The notes under the pieces are model-generated. The model saw only the letters and a list, made by a program, of their open reading frames with translations. It made no database searches and was not told the DNA's origin. Below, piece after piece: positions 61,598 through 64,000 of a DNA stretch of 64,000 nucleotides. Source of the stretch: Candidatus Eiseniibacteriota bacterium (GTDB lineage Bacteria > Eisenbacteria > RBG-16-71-46); contig JADJLL010000017.1 in assembly GCA_016710095.1 (NCBI GenBank), forward strand, positions 26,047 through 90,046. Direction: 5' to 3'. Both the position numbers and the translations under genes were made by a program. Position 1 is the first letter of the stretch. Every line of letters begins with the position of its first letter.

Positions 61598-63004
61598 TCA
61601 CACACCGGACGGACGGCGGAGATGCCAGTCCGTCTTCTGCTGGTACGACACACCGATCGCGGCGAGCGTCTGCTCGCCGAAGGCCGGACCCATGAACGCG
61701 ATGGACGTCGGCAGCCCATTCTCGCCGAAGCCCGTGGGCATCGCGAGCGCGGGCAGGCCGGCGAGGTTGCCCGCGGGAATCACCGCGGGGCCACCGCTCA
61801 CGCCCGGATACGCGTCCTCGAACTTCTTGTCCGCCGGATACGCGACCGTGGCGCGCGTGGGCGTCGCGATCGCGTCGTACGTCTGGAACAGCTTGGCCAT
61901 CGCCGCACGCATCGGCTTGCGCGCGCGCAACGCCTGGATGTAGTCCACCGCGGGCAGCAGCAGCCCGGAGTAGCCGCCCGTGTGATCCGCGGGGCAGCGC
62001 AGCTTGGTCACGTCGCCCGACTCGAGCAGGTCGACGAACGCCGCCGCGCCTTCCGCGCTCACGATCGCGCTCACCGCGGGTCCCCACGGCTGGTCGGGGA
62101 ACTCGACGTCGCGCGTCACGGTGATCGCGCCGCCCATGGCCTTCAGCGCCGCTTCGAAGTTGTCGCGCACCGCGGGCTGCACCTTTTCCACGCAGCCCTT
62201 CGGCACCGCGATGCGCCACGGCTTCTTGTAGACCGCCGGACCGTTCCACGGGAACTTGCGGCCCGTGCACGACTCGTCGAGCGGATCGGCGCCGGCCATC
62301 GCCGACAGCACGATCGCCGCGTCGTCCGCGCTGCGCGTCATGGGACCGAGCTTGTCGAGCGTCCACGACAGCGCCATCGCGCCGTGACGGCTCACGAGCC
62401 CGTACGTCGGCCGGAAACCCGTGACGCCGCAGTAGGCCGACGGCGTGAGGATGCTGCCGCTCGTCTCGGAGCCGATCGCGAACGCGACGAGGCCGGCCGC
62501 GACCGCGGCGCCGGGCCCGCTCGACGAGCCGCCGCTCCAGAACGCCGTGTTCCACGGCGTGAGGCCGGGACCGGTGAACGACGCGTCGGCGTGGTTGTAG
62601 CCCATGCCGCCCGCGAGCTCGACCATCGCGAGCTTCGCGACGAGCACCGCGCCCGCTTCGCGCAGCTTGCGCACGACGGTCGCGTCGTGATCGAACACCT
62701 GCTTGCGATAGGGCTCCGCGCCCCACGTGGTGGGCACGCCCTTCGTGGCGAGCAGGTCCTTCACGCCGTACGGAATGCCGTGCAGCAGGCCGCGCGGCTT
62801 GCCCGCGCGCAGTTCGGCGTCGGCGATGCGCGCTTCGGCGAGCGCGCTGTCGCGCATGACCGTGACGACGGCGTTGAACTTCGGGCCGAGTGACTCGAGG
62901 CGCGAAAGGCTCGCCTCGGTCAGCACGACGGACGTGACGGTCTTCGCGCGCAACCGGGCCGCGAGTGTGCGCACGGGCAGGAACAGCAGATCGGAATCGC
63001 TCAT
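61598..63004 (-). CDS. Amidase-signature family enzyme
   Basis: A 468-residue amidase with the full Ser-cisSer-Lys triad: lysine in GIPYGVKDLLATKGVPTTWG, the cis-Ser in WSGGSSSGPGAAVAAG, and the nucleophile in GLVAFAIGSETSGSILTPSA. FRPTYGLVSRHGAMALSWTL follows as in GatA and other family members. No GatB/GatC lies beside it, and no gatA-specific region is evident, so a general amidase is more likely than tRNA amidotransferase. No signal peptide is seen. The upstream Tat-signal protein ends 7 bases before its ATG, so they form an operon; whether they interact is unknown. Confidence 0.92.
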   Translation of the reverse strand: MSDSDLLFLPVRTLAARLRAKTVTSVVLTEASLSRLESLGPKFNAVVTVMRDSALAEARIADAELRAGKPRGLLHGIPYGVKDLLATKGVPTTWGAEPYRKQVFDHDATVVRKLREAGAVLVAKLAMVELAGGMGYNHADASFTGPGLTPWNTAFWSGGSSSGPGAAVAAGLVAFAIGSETSGSILTPSAYCGVTGFRPTYGLVSRHGAMALSWTLDKLGPMTRSADDAAIVLSAMAGADPLDESCTGRKFPWNGPAVYKKPWRIAVPKGCVEKVQPAVRDNFEAALKAMGGAITVTRDVEFPDQPWGPAVSAIVSAEGAAAFVDLLESGDVTKLRCPADHTGGYSGLLLPAVDYIQALRARKPMRAAMAKLFQTYDAIATPTRATVAYPADKKFEDAYPGVSGGPAVIPAGNLAGLPALAMPTGFGENGLPTSIAFMGPAFGEQTLAAIGVSYQQKTDWHLRRPSGV

Positions 63005-63011
63005 GCGCCCC

Positions 63012-63395
63012 TCAGGCCTTGAAGGTGATGTCGGGTTCGTCGCCGTTCGCGAGGCCGAGCGCGCGGAGGCGCTTGCCGATCGCGAGGTCGCCGTCGAAGT
63101 CGCGGGCGATGCTCTCCCACTGCGCGTCGGTCAGCTGCGCCTTCACGCGGCGGCGCAGGACGCCAGCGAGGGCGAGGGCGTCTTGGGAGGGCGGGGCCGG
63201 CGCCGCTGGCGCCGTGGCGGTTGGCGCAGGAGTCGGGGTGGGCGCGGGCGTCGTCGTGGCGGCGGGCTTCTTCGCCGGCGTTCCTTGCGCGAACGCCTGC
63301 GTGGCGGACGGCAGGGCGGCGGCGATGGCGGCGGCCCCGGCGAGCTTCAGGAACTCGCGGCGGGCGTGATCCGGTGCATCGGGGGACTGGGACAT
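63012..63395 (-). CDS. Tat-signal small protein
   Basis: A 127-residue protein. A twin-arginine signal (ARREFLKLAGAAAIAAALPS, RREFLK core) is followed by a Pro/Ala/Thr-rich linker at about 38-70. A compact C-terminal helical region (LRRRVKAQLTDAQWESIARD with LAIGKRLRALGLAN) is the only folded-looking part. I used the ATG with GGAGGT close upstream; another ATG four codons earlier is possible. The protein is exported folded or with a cofactor, if the signal is used. No family is recognised. It precedes the amidase gene by 7 bases. Confidence 0.72.
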   Translation of the reverse strand: MSQSPDAPDHARREFLKLAGAAAIAAALPSATQAFAQGTPAKKPAATTTPAPTPTPAPTATAPAAPAPPSQDALALAGVLRRRVKAQLTDAQWESIARDFDGDLAIGKRLRALGLANGDEPDITFKA

Positions 63396-63512
63396 GCGCA
63401 CCTCCATGGCGTTCGGCCGACGGTGAACGTGCGCGGCAGGTTAGGCCGGGCGGCGCGGGCTGTCGACCCGCCGCCCGTATGAATTTCCGCTAGGGCGCCC
63501 GAGAGAGCCGGG

Positions 63513-63523
63513 CGTAAGCTCGC
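63513..63523 (+). promoter_or_regulatory. Promoter-like motif upstream of the last secreted gene
   Basis: CGTAAGCTCGC, 75 bases before the ATG at 63599, is a weaker variant of the recurring TAnnnT pattern. Confidence 0.3.
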
Positions 63524-63598
63524 CTCTCCCCCGCCCGACTTCTCCGGTGGCGCAGTACCACCCGGGCCGCATCGCACGCTCGACCGGAGCTTCGATCC

Positions 63599-64000
63599 AT
63601 GAAGCGCATCGCACCACTCCTCCTGCTCGCCGCGCTGCTCTTCGCGCCGGCGGAGTTCGCGCACGCCGCGGGCGTCAACCTGAGCTGGGATGCGTGCGGC
63701 TCCGAGGGCGCCGACTCGAAGGGCTTCGCGTGCGACACGAACACCGGCGAAAGCTTCACGCTCTGGTGTTCGGTCGTCCCGCCCGAAGGCACGACCGCGG
63801 TGAACGGCGTCGAGATCGTCGTCGACGTGATCCGCTGTTTCGCGCTGCTGCCCGACTGGTGGCAGTTCAAGAACACGGGCGCTTGTCGCCAGACCGCGCT
63901 CTCCGCCACGGCGAACCTCACGTGGATGAACTCGAACGTGTGCACCGACTACTGGGCCGGACAGGCGCAGAGCCTGCTGGCGAGTTACACCTCCGGCTTC
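63599..64000 (+). CDS. Secreted cysteine-containing protein, 3' end missing
   Basis: The ATG at 63599 opens a frame that runs to the window end with 134 codons. It starts with a signal peptide (MKRIAPLLLLAALLFAPAEF, then AHAAG). The mature part begins VNLSWDACGSEGADSKGFAC and has at least six Cys in the visible stretch (through LWCSVVP, VIRCFALLPDWWQF, GACRQTA and NSNVCTDYW), suggesting disulfides in an exported beta-rich protein. It is plausibly another secreted FlgD-tail protein, but the C terminus is not in the window, so that is a guess. Confidence 0.75.
   Translation, partial: MKRIAPLLLLAALLFAPAEFAHAAGVNLSWDACGSEGADSKGFACDTNTGESFTLWCSVVPPEGTTAVNGVEIVVDVIRCFALLPDWWQFKNTGACRQTALSATANLTWMNSNVCTDYWAGQAQSLLASYTSGF

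Noticed and set aside
61598..63004. GatA subunit of aminoacyl-tRNA amidotransferase
   Set aside because: The catalytic triad is shared by all amidase-signature enzymes, and no gatB or gatC is adjacent; the general amidase call is safer.
1..64000. tRNA, rRNA or CRISPR elements
   Set aside because: I saw no GTTCGAATC-type T-loops with matching acceptor stems, no rRNA sequence and no regularly spaced repeats.

Overview
The window is very GC-rich bacterial DNA (roughly 70% G+C by eye) with genes packed on both strands. I found no rRNA, tRNA, CRISPR array, insertion sequence or prophage. Secreted proteins that end in FlgD-like/Por-type C-terminal tags, several glucose/sorbosone-dehydrogenase propellers, an S46 peptidase and many hybrid histidine kinases suggest an uncultured FCB-type lineage such as Candidatus Eisenbacteria. 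That placement is inference; no marker gene fixes it.

Layout. 1-5.3 kb (+): a tightly overlapping operon of S9 peptidase (cut by the window edge), pyrophosphatase, glpD and glpK; the two glycerol genes are each broken by one base. 5.3-7.2 kb (-): MOSC protein, alpha/beta hydrolase and a YbjN/CesT-like protein. 7.3-13.8 kb (+): an outer-membrane-like protein, a MEMO-family protein, and an EVE-ligA-polX repair operon. 14-16.6 kb (+): a membrane hybrid kinase with its Hpt partner. 16.7-21.6 kb (-): P5C dehydrogenase and two tandem secreted sugar-dehydrogenase paralogues. 21.9-23.5 kb (+): YceI and GNAT proteins. 23.5-26.4 kb (-): a FIST sensor with a hybrid kinase. 26.6-32.6 kb (-): a Wzy/WaaL-type ligase with two tandem secreted proteins, then a third sugar dehydrogenase. 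32.7-34.8 kb (+): POT transporter and DUF1361 membrane protein. 34.8-44.0 kb (-): sulfide:quinone-oxidoreductase-like flavoprotein with a coupled small ORF, chemoreceptor, porin, MFS transporter and an inverted LeuD-LeuC fusion. 44.2-52.8 kb (+): a second FIST-kinase pair, a TPR metalloprotease, an OsmC protein and an S46 peptidase. 52.9-57.7 kb (-): a small unknown protein, a LURP-one-like protein and a giant malectin/propeller protein. 58-61.1 kb (+): PilT, a DUF4388 protein whose body is a degenerate PilT copy, and a small membrane protein. 61.2-63.4 kb (-): lipoprotein, amidase and Tat-signal protein. 63.6 kb (+): a secreted protein cut by the window end.

Most notable are the PilT/pseudo-PilT operon, the inverted LeuD-LeuC fusion, two FIST-kinase operons, the EVE-ligA-polX operon, and a recurring GCTAnnnTGC promoter-like motif that lies so close to several start codons that leaderless transcripts are likely. 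About 13 one-base frame breaks are scattered over nine genes. Several fall at C or G runs. They look more like assembly indels than gene decay, so all frameshifted entries should be read as probably intact genes pending re-sequencing.
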